Positions 1 to 7,784 are shown, counted from the first letter of the stretch. The stretch is DNA of 64,000 nt from Curtobacterium sp. TC1 (GCF_019844075.1 NZ_CP081964.1:1798001-1862000), one strand, 5' to 3'. Translations and numbers: made by a program. The notes: generated by a model not told the origin, from the letters alone.

Positions 1-47
1 GCCTGACGCGGCTCCGAAGCGGCCCGATGCCGGGCTGACTCGCTGCG

Positions 48-137
48 CCGAGGTTCCACAACTCGCCGTGCGTTCGTCGCCGAGGTTCCACAGCGGCGTG
101 CTCGGGGCCACGAGATGCCAAGATTTCGGAACCTCGG
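48..137. repeat. Inverted and direct GAGGTTCC repeats
   Basis: The 14-base word GCCGAGGTTCCACA occurs twice (48-61 with one base cut by position, and 79-92). CCGAGGTTCC at 80-89 is perfectly complementary to GGAACCTCGG at 128-137, so a 10-bp stem with a long loop can form downstream of the membrane protein gene that ends at 174. It may be a terminator or an intergenic repeat. No gene is seen in positions 1-173. Confidence 0.5.
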
Positions 138-173
138 GGGACGGGCGGAAGTGGCCGACGGGCTCGGCGGGGG

Positions 174-1031
174 TCAGCTGTGGGCCAGGAGCCAGCACAT
201 GCCGGCGGCGGCGAAGGCCATCGCCCAGCTCACCAGGCTGCCGATCAGGAAGTACTCCGCCTGGTAGCCGGTCGTCTCGCGCCGGATCTCGGGGAACCGG
301 ACGATGCCCTTGGCCGCGATCAGCGCAGCGACCACCGGGAAGGCCCCCGCCACCGCGAACCCGGCCAGCAGCAGTCGTTCGATCGGGCCGATCAGGCGAC
401 CGCCCTTGAGGCGCACCGTGCTGTCCGCGGGCTGTTCGTCGTCGGGGTCGGAGCGTCGGCGTCGCCCGAACCGGCGGCGGAGGTCGTCGGCCTCGGCGCC
501 CGTGACGGCTCCGCGCTGGAGTCCCGGCGGGAGTGCCTGGGCGACGACCACGTTCGCGGAGTCGACGAGGAACAGCGCCGAGCCGACTCCGCCCACGACG
601 GCGGCGAGCGGAACGGCGTCGACGAACGCCAGGCCCGAGCCGTCGTGCCAGTCGACCACGAAGCCCGTGCCGTCGGGCAGCGGCCCCCAGAGCAGCAACA
701 CGGCCACGGCGACGGCGAGCAGGACCGCGGGCCAGGACCCCGACCGTCGCAGCAGCCCCTGGGCCGCCGGTTCACCACGGTCGCCGTCCGCGGTCCCGCC
801 ACCGGCTCGGACCGGCGCGGTCGTGGCGATCCACGCCGCCGCGAGCACCACCGTGACGAGGACGCTCCACACGGGGACACCCAGACCGAGCCAGGCCACG
901 GCGGACACCCCGGCCCACAGCACGACGACCGCGATGGTGGTCAACGTACGCGGTCGGTGCGTGTCAGTACCGGTGCGTGCCCGGACGACGTCGCCCAGCC
1001 CGATGAGTGCGAGGAGGATCCCGGCGAGCAT
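174..1031 (-). CDS. Multi-pass membrane protein, SatD-linked
   Basis: A 285-residue integral membrane protein. The start ATG shares its A with the TGA stop of the SatD gene, so the two are translationally coupled. The N-terminus (MLAGILLALIGLGDVVRA) is a membrane segment, followed by further hydrophobic segments around residues 25-80 and 115-140, and a last pair flanking a cytoplasmic FPEIRRETTGYQAEYFLIGS stretch near the C-terminus. A charged linker (RRRFGRRRRSDPDDEQ) sits before the final membrane region. Membrane partners beside SatD genes are common in actinobacteria, but their role is unknown. No enzymatic motif is visible; a transport or sensing role would be guesswork. Confidence 0.85.
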   Translation of the reverse strand: MLAGILLALIGLGDVVRARTGTDTHRPRTLTTIAVVVLWAGVSAVAWLGLGVPVWSVLVTVVLAAAWIATTAPVRAGGGTADGDRGEPAAQGLLRRSGSWPAVLLAVAVAVLLLWGPLPDGTGFVVDWHDGSGLAFVDAVPLAAVVGGVGSALFLVDSANVVVAQALPPGLQRGAVTGAEADDLRRRFGRRRRSDPDDEQPADSTVRLKGGRLIGPIERLLLAGFAVAGAFPVVAALIAAKGIVRFPEIRRETTGYQAEYFLIGSLVSWAMAFAAAGMCWLLAHS

Positions 1032-1675
1032 CAGCGTTCCTGTCCCGCGAGGACCCGGAGACCCTCGACGATCGCGGCCACGCCCGACTTCTGCACCGAC
1101 TGGGAGACCGCTGACGGCGTGATGCCCTCGGCCGCGGCGATCTGCGCCTGGGTCCGGCCCTGGACGAGTCCGAGCGCGATGCGTCGGGCCCGTGGTGTCA
1201 GGCGGGCCACGACGTGGTCGCGGCTGAGGAAGTAGGCGTTCACGAGTCGCTCCTCGGTGCCGTGGCGGTCGTCGGACGCGTGGAACCACGACCGGAGGAA
1301 GGACGTCCGGCCGTCTTCGCGGCGGTGCGTCTCGTTGATGGCGTCGCGGGCGGACCACCACGCCGGGCCGTCCTGGAGCGGGCCGCTCGTACCGGAGCCG
1401 ACGGTCCGCACGGTCCCGCGCCCCATCCCGAGTCGGACCTGCACCGTCGGCGGCAGCGCGAGCATCGCGGCGGTGCTGGCGACGAGCGCGTCGGTGAGCG
1501 TTGCGTAGATCACCTGGAACTCGTCGCCGACGGTCGCGTGCACCGGGTCCACCGGGGTGACGTCGGTCGTCTCGCGGAACGCCCGCTCGACGTCGCGCTG
1601 TGCGGCGGGGCGGTCGTCGAGCGTGCGGGAGTCGACGAGATCGAGGATCACGGCGTAGATGGGCTCGTCCGACAT
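1031..1675 (-). CDS. SatD family protein
   Basis: A 214-residue protein of the SatD family. It opens with the family-type strand MSDEPIYAVILDLVDSR, has the core around VHATVGDEFQVIYA, and ends in a helix-turn-helix-like segment (about residues 165-205, AQIAAAEGITPSAVSQSVQK) resembling sigma-70 region 4 or LuxR-type DNA-binding domains. SatD proteins are annotated around secretion or transformation loci in streptococci, but their biochemical role is not established. It is the first gene of a two-gene operon with the membrane protein downstream. The upstream region carries a TTAAG-N7-CTTA half-palindrome right before the start, which could be an autoregulatory site. Confidence 0.85.
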   Translation of the reverse strand: MSDEPIYAVILDLVDSRTLDDRPAAQRDVERAFRETTDVTPVDPVHATVGDEFQVIYATLTDALVASTAAMLALPPTVQVRLGMGRGTVRTVGSGTSGPLQDGPAWWSARDAINETHRREDGRTSFLRSWFHASDDRHGTEERLVNAYFLSRDHVVARLTPRARRIALGLVQGRTQAQIAAAEGITPSAVSQSVQKSGVAAIVEGLRVLAGQER

Positions 1676-1678
1676 GGG

Positions 1679-1696
1679 TTAAGTGTACGGCTTACT
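1679..1696 (-). promoter_or_regulatory. Possible operator/promoter of the SatD operon
   Basis: Immediately upstream of the SatD start lies an AT-rich patch unusual for this genome, containing TTAAG and CTTA arms separated by about seven bases. Its position within 25 bases of the start codon suggests a promoter or operator for a DNA-binding SatD protein. This is inferred from position and symmetry only. Confidence 0.3.
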
Positions 1697-1786
1697 ATCG
1701 GCGAAATGAAGCCGAGCGCTGAACTAGCTCGCGACCGGGCTGTCCAGCGCAACGATACGGGGGATCGACCTCTAGGATCGAGTCGC

Positions 1787-1859
1787 GGGCTCTTAGCTCA
1801 GTTGGTAGAGCACTTCGTTTACACCGAAGTGGTCGGCGGTTCGAGCCCGCCAGAGCCCA
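1787..1859 (+). tRNA. tRNA-Val (TAC)
   Basis: A 73-base cloverleaf: acceptor GGGCTCT (1787-1793) pairs with AGAGCCC (1852-1858), followed by discriminator A. The D-arm is AGCTCAGTTGGTAGAGC. The anticodon stem CTTCG/CGAAG encloses loop TTTACAC with anticodon TAC (valine, GTA codons). The T-arm is GGCGGTTCGAGCCCGCC. CC follows the discriminator and the next base is G, so the CCA tail is not fully encoded. Confidence 0.96.
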
Positions 1860-2009
1860 CCGCAGACGCGATCACGGGGGAGTCCGATGAACGGCCGACG
1901 ACACGAACCGGTCCGACAGCACTCGGTTGACTTCCTGCCGGGAACGAGTGGGAACCCGGTCGCGCCGTTCCAGCGCGACCACCAGCCCGGACAGGGTCCC
2001 ATCCGTCAC

Positions 2010-2043
2010 GCCTGACCGACCGCACCGCCTGACCGACCGCACC
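2010..2043. repeat. 17-bp tandem direct repeat in intergenic region
   Basis: GCCTGACCGACCGCACC occurs twice head to tail (2010-2026 and 2027-2043). It lies between the tRNA and the terminator cluster. I see no gene between 1862 and 2157. Confidence 0.6.
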
Positions 2044-2086
2044 GGTCCGCGCGACCGACGCGGGGCGGGTGGCGTGCGCCGACGGC

Positions 2087-2128
2087 GGACGGGAGGCACG
2101 GTGCGGGCCTGCACCGCGCCTCCCGTCC
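2087..2128. terminator. Long hairpin of the GGACGGGAGGC family
   Basis: GGACGGGAGGC (2087-2097) pairs with GCCTCCCGTCC (2118-2128), and the inner CGGTGC pairs with GCACCG, leaving a six-base loop and one A/C mismatch. It probably acts as a bidirectional terminator. Its sequence is reused at 6121, 16875 and 20103. Confidence 0.75.
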
Positions 2129-2133
2129 GTCCC

Positions 2134-2160
2134 TGACGTCGCGCCCAGGGCGCGACGTCA
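2134..2160 (-). terminator. Perfect 12-bp hairpin overlapping the epimerase stop codon
   Basis: TGACGTCGCGCC (2134-2145) is perfectly complementary to GGCGCGACGTCA (2149-2160) with a CAG loop. The right arm contains the stop codon of the epimerase gene on the minus strand. It is followed by the larger hairpin at 2087-2128; the same pair of hairpins recurs at 6121-6187. Confidence 0.75.
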
Positions 2161-3039
2161 GCGCTCGACGTGTTCCAGGTCCGCCAGCAGTGATTCGTGG
2201 ACCGGCTCCCAACCGAGCGTGCGCCGCGTGTGCTCGCTCGACGCCGGCTGGTCCATCACGAAGATCGGGGCGAACGCCCCGAACGTCTCGTCCGCGACCC
2301 GCTCGACCGGCAGTCCGAGCCGTCGGCCGATCACCTCGGCGAGGTCGCGCACCCGGTCGCCCTCGTCGGCCACGGCGTGCCAGACCGTGCCGGCCGGTGC
2401 GACCTCCAGTGCCAGCCGGAAGAGCACGGCAGCGTCCCGAGCGTGCACGGCGGGCCAGCGCTGTTCGCCGTCTCCGGGGTACCCGGCCACACCGCTGCCT
2501 CGGGCTGTCTCGGTGAGGATGCCTGCGAAGCCGCCCGTGCCGTCGGCGTGCACGGTCCGCGGCAGGCGGATCGCCGACACCCGGACGCCGCGCTCCGCGA
2601 GCTCGAGTGCGGCGAGGACCGATCGGGCGCGGCCTGCGACCGGTCCCTCGAGGGGCAGGGGGTCGGCCTCGGTCGACGCCCTGCCCGGGACCCACGGCGT
2701 GCCGGACACGACGACGAACGGGCGGTCGGAGCCGACGAGTTCCTCGCCGAGTACGGCCATCGCAGCCGCTTCCTCGGCGATGCCCCGGCTCAGGGCTTCC
2801 GGCGAGCTGAAGTCGTTCGAGAACGCGAGGCTGACGACGCCGTCGGCGGCGCGCGCACCGGCACGGAGGACGTCGAGGTCGCTGAGACCGCCCTGGACCG
2901 GTTCGGCGCCCGCCGCGGTGAGGGCTGCAGCCGAGCGTTCCGAGCGGGCGAGCGCAGTGACGCTGTGGCCTGCGGCGATGAGTTCGGCGACGACGGCCGT
3001 TCCGATGGTGCCGGTGCCGCCGGTGATGAAGACGCGCAT
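2158..3039 (-). CDS. NAD(P)-dependent epimerase/NmrA-type reductase
   Basis: A 293-residue short-chain dehydrogenase of the extended/atypical class. The start MRVFITGGTGTIGTAVV gives the TGxxGxxG dinucleotide-binding loop at residues 6-13. The canonical YxxxK is not obvious; SGTPWVPGRAS occupies the Ser position, as in NmrA-like or 3-beta-HSD-type proteins, and an HARDAAVLFRLAL segment fits the substrate domain. The substrate cannot be read from the sequence. It is divergent from a TetR gene, and their shared 81-base gap holds two long palindromic operators, so the TetR protein very likely represses this gene. Such TetR/NAD-reductase pairs often respond to electrophiles or xenobiotics. Confidence 0.9.
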   Translation of the reverse strand: MRVFITGGTGTIGTAVVAELIAAGHSVTALARSERSAAALTAAGAEPVQGGLSDLDVLRAGARAADGVVSLAFSNDFSSPEALSRGIAEEAAAMAVLGEELVGSDRPFVVVSGTPWVPGRASTEADPLPLEGPVAGRARSVLAALELAERGVRVSAIRLPRTVHADGTGGFAGILTETARGSGVAGYPGDGEQRWPAVHARDAAVLFRLALEVAPAGTVWHAVADEGDRVRDLAEVIGRRLGLPVERVADETFGAFAPIFVMDQPASSEHTRRTLGWEPVHESLLADLEHVER

Positions 3040-3055
3040 GGGATCCTCCAGTGAT

Positions 3056-3102
3056 GGGACAAGTGTCTCATCACCGTACACCCGTGATGAGACAATTGTC
3101 CC
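3056..3102. promoter_or_regulatory. Twin TetR operators between divergent genes
   Basis: GGGACAAGTGTCTCATCAC (3056-3074) is repeated in inverted orientation as GTGATGAGACAATTGTCCC (3084-3102), with one base difference. Each copy is itself built on a GACA-N2-TGTC palindrome. The 9-base spacer makes a mirror-symmetric operator pair serving both the epimerase (minus) and the TetR gene (plus). Confidence 0.8.
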
Positions 3103-3120
3103 GTCGCGTAGGATGCTCCC

Positions 3121-3699
3121 ATGGCGCGATGGGAACCGGGAGCTCGGGAACGGCTGGTCCTGGCCGCCGTCGACCTGTTCTCCGAGCAGGGGTACGACGA
3201 GACGACCGTGACGCAGATCGCCGAGCGAGCGGGGGTCACGAAGAGCACCTTCTTCCGACACTTCCCGGACAAGCGCGAACTGCTCGTCGCCGGGCAGGAG
3301 ACGCTGAGCCGTTTGTTGTCCGAGGGGATCACCGACGCAGCGCCCGAACGTTCACCGCTCGACGCCGTCGCCGCTGGGCTCGAACGAGCATCGGGCGAGA
3401 TGGGTCCGATGAACCGCGAGCTGGGACCGCGACTCAAGGCCGCGGTCGCCGCGAGCGGCGAGCTGCAGGAGCGCGATGCCCTGAAGAGCGTCGGGATGGC
3501 CGCCGCGATGACCGATGCGCTCATCGAGCGCGGGGTCGCGGAACCGACGGCCCGGCTCGCGAGCGAGATGGGCGTGCTCGCCTTCAAGCAGGGGTTCGAC
3601 CGGTGGGCCGGAGCGGCACGCGCTGATGACGACGGACTCGCGGGTCATGCGCTCGCAGCGTTCGCCGAGCTGCGGGAGGCTGCTGCGGCGCTCCGGTGA
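3121..3699 (+). CDS. TetR family transcriptional regulator
   Basis: A 192-residue TetR protein. The N-terminal helix-turn-helix (residues about 10-55) reads ERLVLAAVDLFSEQGYDETT, then IAERAGVTKSTFFRHFPDKR, a near-consensus TetR DNA-binding domain. The C-terminal all-helical domain would bind an unknown ligand. It is divergent from the NAD-dependent epimerase, with two palindromes in between that very likely are its operators, giving repression of the epimerase and autoregulation. Confidence 0.93.
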   Translation: MARWEPGARERLVLAAVDLFSEQGYDETTVTQIAERAGVTKSTFFRHFPDKRELLVAGQETLSRLLSEGITDAAPERSPLDAVAAGLERASGEMGPMNRELGPRLKAAVAASGELQERDALKSVGMAAAMTDALIERGVAEPTARLASEMGVLAFKQGFDRWAGAARADDDGLAGHALAAFAELREAAAALR

Positions 3700-3710
3700 G
3701 CACCGCCGAC

Positions 3711-3756
3711 GCGGTACGACGAGGCCGTTGTCGCACGACGTCGACCTCGTCGTTCC
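3711..3756. repeat. Degenerate copy of the GTCGTxCGAC palindrome family
   Basis: GACGCGGTACGACGAGG and CCTCGTCGT arms (3717-3725 with 3745-3753) flank a core TGTCGCACGACGTC resembling the central part of the elements at 28534, 36381, 52950 and 53186. It lies between the convergent TetR and dehydrogenase genes and may act as their terminator. Confidence 0.55.
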
Positions 3757-3786
3757 GCATCGGGTCAGTGCCGACCAGCGCCCGCG

Positions 3787-4953
3787 TCAGCCGGCCACGA
3801 CGTGCGGGTACTCGTCCGAACGCCCCTGGAACGCGAGGATCGCCGGGTTGCGCACGTGGCCGTCCTCGATCTCGACGGCGCGTCGGACCGTGTCCGAGTC
3901 TGCCCACGACGACGGGCCCTCCATGACCGGTCGGAGGAACGGCATGAGCGCCTCGCTGATCTCCCACGTCGTCGAGTTCCAGAGCAGCGACGGGCTGTGG
4001 TCGACGGCGTAGTAGTTCGTGCTCTCGCCGACGGTGGTCATCGGTTCCGCGAAGGTCGTCGCCTGCGCCCACTCGAACCCCATCCCCACGTCGATCGAGA
4101 CATCGACGATGAGGCTGCCCGGACGGAACACGCCCAGGTCCTCGGTCCGCAGGTACGTGAGCGGGGCGTTCGGGTCCTGGAGCGTGCAGTTCACGACGAT
4201 GTCGTTCTCGGCCAGGTACGGCGCCAGTGGCACCGGACCGTCCTCGGTCTTCACCGTGTTGCCGCTGGGGTCGTGGTCGTCCTGGCTGATCTGCAGCATG
4301 TCGACGGAGGGGATCGGCGACCCCACGGCCGCGATGTCGCGGTTGGTCAGGACGCGGACGTCGTGGATCCCGTGGGCGTTCAGCGCGGTGACGGCACCGC
4401 GGGCGGTGGCCCCGAAGCCGATCACGACCGCGGTGAGGCGGCGGCCGTAGTCCCCGGTGGAGCCGCAGAGCTGCAGGGCGTGGATGACGGAGCAGTAGCC
4501 CGCGAGCTCGTTGTTCTTGTGGAACACGTGCAGGCCGAACCCGCCGTCCGACCGCCAGTGGTTCATCGACTCCCACGCGATGAGGGTCAGGCGCTTGTCG
4601 ATCGCGACCTGGGTGAGGGCGGGGTCCTGCACGCAGTGCGGCCAGCCCCACAGGACTTGTCCGTCCCGCAGGTCCTCGAGGTCGGACACCTGGGGTTTGG
4701 GCAGCAGCACGACGTCCGACGCGGCGATGACTTCGTCACGGTCCGCCATGGCGCCGACGACGGGTTCGAGCTGGTCGTCCGTGACGCCGAAGCGTCGACC
4801 GTACCCGCGTTCCAGGATGATGTTCGCGCGCAGGTCGGGGTCGATGCGCTCGAAGTGGGCGGGATGGATCGGGAGGCGGCGTTCGTCGGGTTTCCGCGAC
4901 TCGGCCAGCACCCCGAGGTGCAGCAGCGGCGATGCTGCCGGTGTTTGGGTCAT
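3787..4953 (-). CDS. N5-(carboxyethyl)ornithine synthase-like/alanine dehydrogenase family protein
   Basis: A 388-residue NAD(P)-dependent enzyme of the alanine dehydrogenase/transhydrogenase N-terminal superfamily. The N-terminal domain has ESRKPDERRLPIHP (residues 18-31), the characteristic start of the family. The Rossmann loop VVIGFGATARGAV lies at residues 177-188, and VDVSIDVGMGFEWA, then YYAVDHSPSLLWNSTT near the C-terminus, match the carboxyethylornithine synthase branch rather than classic Ald. The family reaction is reductive condensation of pyruvate with ornithine, but the substrate here is unproven. The start was chosen at MTQTPAASPLLHLGVLAESR. It is transcribed alone. An 8-bp CGAGCGGC repeat lies just upstream (about 4982-5005). 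Confidence 0.85.
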   Translation of the reverse strand: MTQTPAASPLLHLGVLAESRKPDERRLPIHPAHFERIDPDLRANIILERGYGRRFGVTDDQLEPVVGAMADRDEVIAASDVVLLPKPQVSDLEDLRDGQVLWGWPHCVQDPALTQVAIDKRLTLIAWESMNHWRSDGGFGLHVFHKNNELAGYCSVIHALQLCGSTGDYGRRLTAVVIGFGATARGAVTALNAHGIHDVRVLTNRDIAAVGSPIPSVDMLQISQDDHDPSGNTVKTEDGPVPLAPYLAENDIVVNCTLQDPNAPLTYLRTEDLGVFRPGSLIVDVSIDVGMGFEWAQATTFAEPMTTVGESTNYYAVDHSPSLLWNSTTWEISEALMPFLRPVMEGPSSWADSDTVRRAVEIEDGHVRNPAILAFQGRSDEYPHVVAG

Positions 4954-5009
4954 GGTGCACTCTACGGCCGCTGGCCGCGGCCGAGCGGCCGAGCGGCCGA
5001 GCGGCCACG

Positions 5010-5711
5010 TCACCCGCGGCGGTCGGCGAGCGCCGTGAGCACCAGGGTCTCCATGTCGGGGCCGTCCTGAGCCCCGTGGTCGATCAACAGTCCGTGCATC
5101 CCGGCGGCCCGAGCCGCCTCCACGTCGTGCGCGACACTGTCCCCGACGAACAAGCAGCCGCTCGGCTCGACGCCGAGTTCGGCCGACAGGGTCTCGAATG
5201 CTCGGCGGTCCGGTTTCTGCACCCCGATCCGCTCCGAGGTGCACACGACGTCGATCGCGTCGAGCAGGCCGGTCCGGCGCAGCTTGTCGACCTGCTGCGT
5301 CTCGGTGCCGTTCGTCAGCACGCCGATGCGGTACCCCTGCGCTCGCAGCGTCCGCAGCAGCGGCAAGCTGTCCGGGTACGCGCGCCACGATGCCTCGTAG
5401 TGGTGCCGGTACGCGTCGAAGAGCTCATCGAGCTCCTGCCGGTCAGTGGGAGTCGGGACACCGAGCGCGGGCAGGACGGCCCGCAGCCGTTCGCGCCGCT
5501 GCTCGGGGAAGCTGATCTGCCCGACTCGCCACCGCTCGAACTGCTCGGTCTCGGCGGCGAACCAGCGGTCGATTGCGGACACCGAGACCGGGATGCCGAG
5601 TGACTCGAGGAACCGGGCGGCACCGGTGGTCGCTGCGCCACGGTGGTCGAACAGCGTCCCGTCGAGGTCGAACCCGACCGCGCGGAGCCCCGACGGCGAT
5701 CGGTTCGTCAT
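5010..5711 (-). CDS. HAD family hydrolase
   Basis: A 233-residue phosphatase of the haloacid dehalogenase superfamily. Motif I FDLDGTLFD gives the nucleophile and acid/base aspartates at about residues 15 and 17. Motif II is VLTNGT, motif III is the Lys of GVQKPDRRAF, and motif IV is VGDSVAHDVEAARAAG. The helical cap between residues 25 and 100 is of the YjjG/Gph type. The substrate is unknown (a sugar phosphate or nucleotide is likely for the family). Its start codon region overlaps a potential ATG of the divergent ASCH gene. Confidence 0.92.
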   Translation of the reverse strand: MTNRSPSGLRAVGFDLDGTLFDHRGAATTGAARFLESLGIPVSVSAIDRWFAAETEQFERWRVGQISFPEQRRERLRAVLPALGVPTPTDRQELDELFDAYRHHYEASWRAYPDSLPLLRTLRAQGYRIGVLTNGTETQQVDKLRRTGLLDAIDVVCTSERIGVQKPDRRAFETLSAELGVEPSGCLFVGDSVAHDVEAARAAGMHGLLIDHGAQDGPDMETLVLTALADRRG

Positions 5712-5739
5712 GAGCCCAGGATGGCGCAAGACTGGAGCA

Positions 5740-6087
5740 GTGTCTCCCACCGCAGCACCACAGACGATCCACTTCCACCAGAAGCACCACGACGCCGTCC
5801 AGCGCGGCGACAAGGTCACGACGGTGCGCTGGAACGAGAACGTCCGCACCGGCCCCGCGGTGTTCGTCTTCGACGAGCGCCCCTCGGCGACCCCGCTGGC
5901 CGGCCAGGTCACCGAGGTGACCGACCACCGGTTGACGGAACTCACCCCTCGGGCGGCGCACCAGCCGGCCGACACCGACATGGTCGACTTCGCCCGGCAG
6001 CTGCGCGCCAACTACTACCCGGACATGCCGGACGACGCGGTGGTCCAGGTCGCGGTCATCGCGCTCGACGCGACACCGCCTGCATGA
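5740..6087 (+). CDS. ASCH domain protein
   Basis: A small ASCH-domain protein of about 115 residues. The core QTIHFHQKHHDAVQRGDKVTT followed by VRWNENVRTGPAVFVF is the ASCH beta-barrel entry, where substrate RNA or nucleobase binding is proposed for the superfamily. The C-terminus has YYPDMPDDAVVQVAVIALD. I chose GTG at 5740 to avoid overlap with the HAD gene; an ATG at 5710 in the same frame would add ten residues and overlap the HAD start. Neither has a strong ribosome-binding site. The function is unknown. Confidence 0.75.
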   Translation: MSPTAAPQTIHFHQKHHDAVQRGDKVTTVRWNENVRTGPAVFVFDERPSATPLAGQVTEVTDHRLTELTPRAAHQPADTDMVDFARQLRANYYPDMPDDAVVQVAVIALDATPPA

Positions 6088-6120
6088 CGTCCGCCAGGGC
6101 GGTGGACGCCACGACCTGAC

Positions 6121-6187
6121 GGACGGGAGGCGCGGTCCGGGCCCGCCCCGTGCCTCCCGTCCGCCCGTCGGTCGCGCCCAGGGCGCG
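6121..6187. terminator. Two-hairpin terminator module (second copy)
   Basis: GGACGGGAGGC (6121-6131) pairs with GCCTCCCGTCC (6152-6162). It is followed by CGCGCC-CAG-GGCGCG (6173-6187). The order and sequence of the two hairpins repeat the module at 2087-2160. It lies between the convergent ASCH and lipoprotein genes and can terminate both. Confidence 0.75.
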
Positions 6188-6196
6188 TGGTGGCGA

Positions 6197-6700
6197 TCAG
6201 CCGTCGGTCTCGCCGTCGACGCAGTTCTCGACCTGCTGCGCGAGCTGCGAGTCGTCACTGAACGAGCTCGGCGCCGCGGTCGCGGCGGTGTCCGACACCG
6301 CGTCCCGCGCGGTGTCGTTGACGGCGTAGAGCGGGCCGTCGAAGTCGTCTGCGGTCGGGTCGGCGGTGCTCGCCCAGACCGACACGGCGTCCTCTTCGTC
6401 GTCCTCGTTCGTGTCGTCGTCGCCCTTCGGCATGATCGTCGCACCGAGGTACCAGCCGCCGTCGCCCTTCTGGATGTTGGCGGCGGTGACGGTGTCGTCC
6501 GGCCCGACGGCGTCCGCGATCAGGTCGACCGCGGCACCCGAGGCGAGGTCGCACTCGGCGGCCTGGGACTTCTCCTCGGAACCGGGCAGCTGCCCGACGG
6601 GGTTCGGGTTCTGGGCGCCGCCGGGGTCGCAGGCGGTGAGCAGCAGTGCGATGGTGGCGGCACCGAACAGCGCCGTGGCGGTCTTCGTCAGCGTGGACAT
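6197..6700 (-). CDS. Small acidic lipoprotein
   Basis: A 167-residue secreted lipoprotein. The signal peptide TKTATALFGAATIALLLTAC ends in an LTAC lipobox with the lipidated Cys at residue 24. The mature part is acidic (GDDDTNEDDEEDA about residues 92-104) and has two further Cys residues (AAEC near 50 and VENC near 160) that could form a disulfide. I do not recognise the family; it resembles small actinobacterial cell-envelope lipoproteins of unknown role. It is transcribed alone, downstream of the AraC gene on the same strand. Confidence 0.85.
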   Translation of the reverse strand: MSTLTKTATALFGAATIALLLTACDPGGAQNPNPVGQLPGSEEKSQAAECDLASGAAVDLIADAVGPDDTVTAANIQKGDGGWYLGATIMPKGDDDTNEDDEEDAVSVWASTADPTADDFDGPLYAVNDTARDAVSDTAATAAPSSFSDDSQLAQQVENCVDGETDG

Positions 6701-6776
6701 GGACGTGACGGTAGGCGAGCACGGGTGCGCGGCGACCCAGGTGCCCGCGACGGCCGGTGGTGCGGCGATCCGACCG

Positions 6777-7784
6777 TCACCGGTGCAGCGTGGCCTTCGG
6801 GTACTCCCCGTAGCGGCTCGTGTACTCCGCCGAGAACCGGCCGAGGTGGGCGAACCCCCAGCGGCGGGCGACCTCGCTCACCGAGGTGGACGTGGAGTCG
6901 AGTCGCAGCAGATCACCTCGGACGCGCTGGAGACGCACGGAGCGGACGTAGGCCGAGGGCGGCATCCCGAACAGCCGCTGGAACGACTCCTGCACGGCGC
7001 GGACGCTCAAGCCCGACACGGCGGCGAGGTCCGACACGGCGATCGGTTCCGCCGCGTGCTCGTGCACGTGGTCGACGGCTCGCCGGATCCGGGCGTTCCG
7101 CGGAGCCCACAGGGCGCTCGACAGCCCGGCGGCCTTGGGCGGGTACAGCGTGAGGAACGCCACGGCGACGGCCCGGGTGGCGTCCGACCAGGCACTGGAG
7201 GCGACACCGTGTTCCGCGAGGGCCCGACGAGCGGACTCGAGGACCTGCCGCCAGTGGGCGACGGCGTCGGCGGAGGGGACCGCGCGTTCGTCGAGGTGCA
7301 GACCGCCGGACGGCAGGCCGTGGCGCTCCTCGGCGACGGTCCGGACGAAGGAACGGTCGAGGTGCACCACAACGGCGTCGTGGTTGCGCGCCTCGACCAC
7401 GGCGTGTCGTTCGGTCGGCATCAGTGCCGGCACGCCGTTGTCGACCGGCCCGGCCCCGCGGAGCAGGTCGAGCGTGACGACCCCGCCGAGCACCAGGACG
7501 ACGACGAACGCGTCGTCGGGAGCCACGGTGCCGCGGACGTAGCCGCGCATCTGCGACCGGCGGAGCGTCACGTTGCCGTCACCGACGGCGAGGTACCGGA
7601 ACGAGTACGCCCCGGTGGTCGGACGGGTCTGCCAGGCGGTGCCCGTGACGAGGCCCGGCAACTGCTCGAGGGCCTGTTCGGGCGAGGACGCCGAGGCTTC
7701 CAGGCGGACCGGTGCGACCGCGGTCACGGTGGTCTGCTCGGTGGTGTTCGCGGATGACGTCTCGTCGACGGATTGCTGCGGCAC
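6777..7784 (-). CDS. AraC family transcriptional regulator
   Basis: A 335-residue AraC/XylS activator. The N-terminal ~200 residues form an AraC-binding-like (cupin) domain. The C-terminal double helix-turn-helix begins near residue 235 (IRRAVDHVHEHAAEPIAVSD) and includes ISDL-like AAVSGLSVRAVQESFQRLFG and the second HTH SVSEVARRWGFAHLGRFSAE. It is divergent from the three-monooxygenase/ABC operon that starts at 8020, so it is the natural candidate regulator. It is clearly related to the second AraC protein at 18458, which shares the SGLSVR and WGFAHLGRF-type words. Confidence 0.92.
   Translation of the reverse strand: MPQQSVDETSSANTTEQTTVTAVAPVRLEASASSPEQALEQLPGLVTGTAWQTRPTTGAYSFRYLAVGDGNVTLRRSQMRGYVRGTVAPDDAFVVVLVLGGVVTLDLLRGAGPVDNGVPALMPTERHAVVEARNHDAVVVHLDRSFVRTVAEERHGLPSGGLHLDERAVPSADAVAHWRQVLESARRALAEHGVASSAWSDATRAVAVAFLTLYPPKAAGLSSALWAPRNARIRRAVDHVHEHAAEPIAVSDLAAVSGLSVRAVQESFQRLFGMPPSAYVRSVRLQRVRGDLLRLDSTSTSVSEVARRWGFAHLGRFSAEYTSRYGEYPKATLHR

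Noticed and set aside
1031..1361. N-terminal extension of the membrane protein at 174-1031 up to position 1361
   Set aside because: The extension overlaps the SatD gene entirely, is Arg/Pro-rich, and the internal ATG coupled to the SatD stop begins with a proper membrane segment.
4982..5005. CGAGCGGC 8-bp tandem repeat upstream of the dehydrogenase
   Set aside because: A short simple repeat of three units, compatible with slippage; no symmetric operator or promoter features.
6366..7757. Long plus-strand frame antisense to the AraC gene
   Set aside because: It lies opposite the lipoprotein and AraC genes, has an Arg/Gly/Pro-rich, domain-free composition and is a typical high-GC shadow. The AraC reading has a full family signature.
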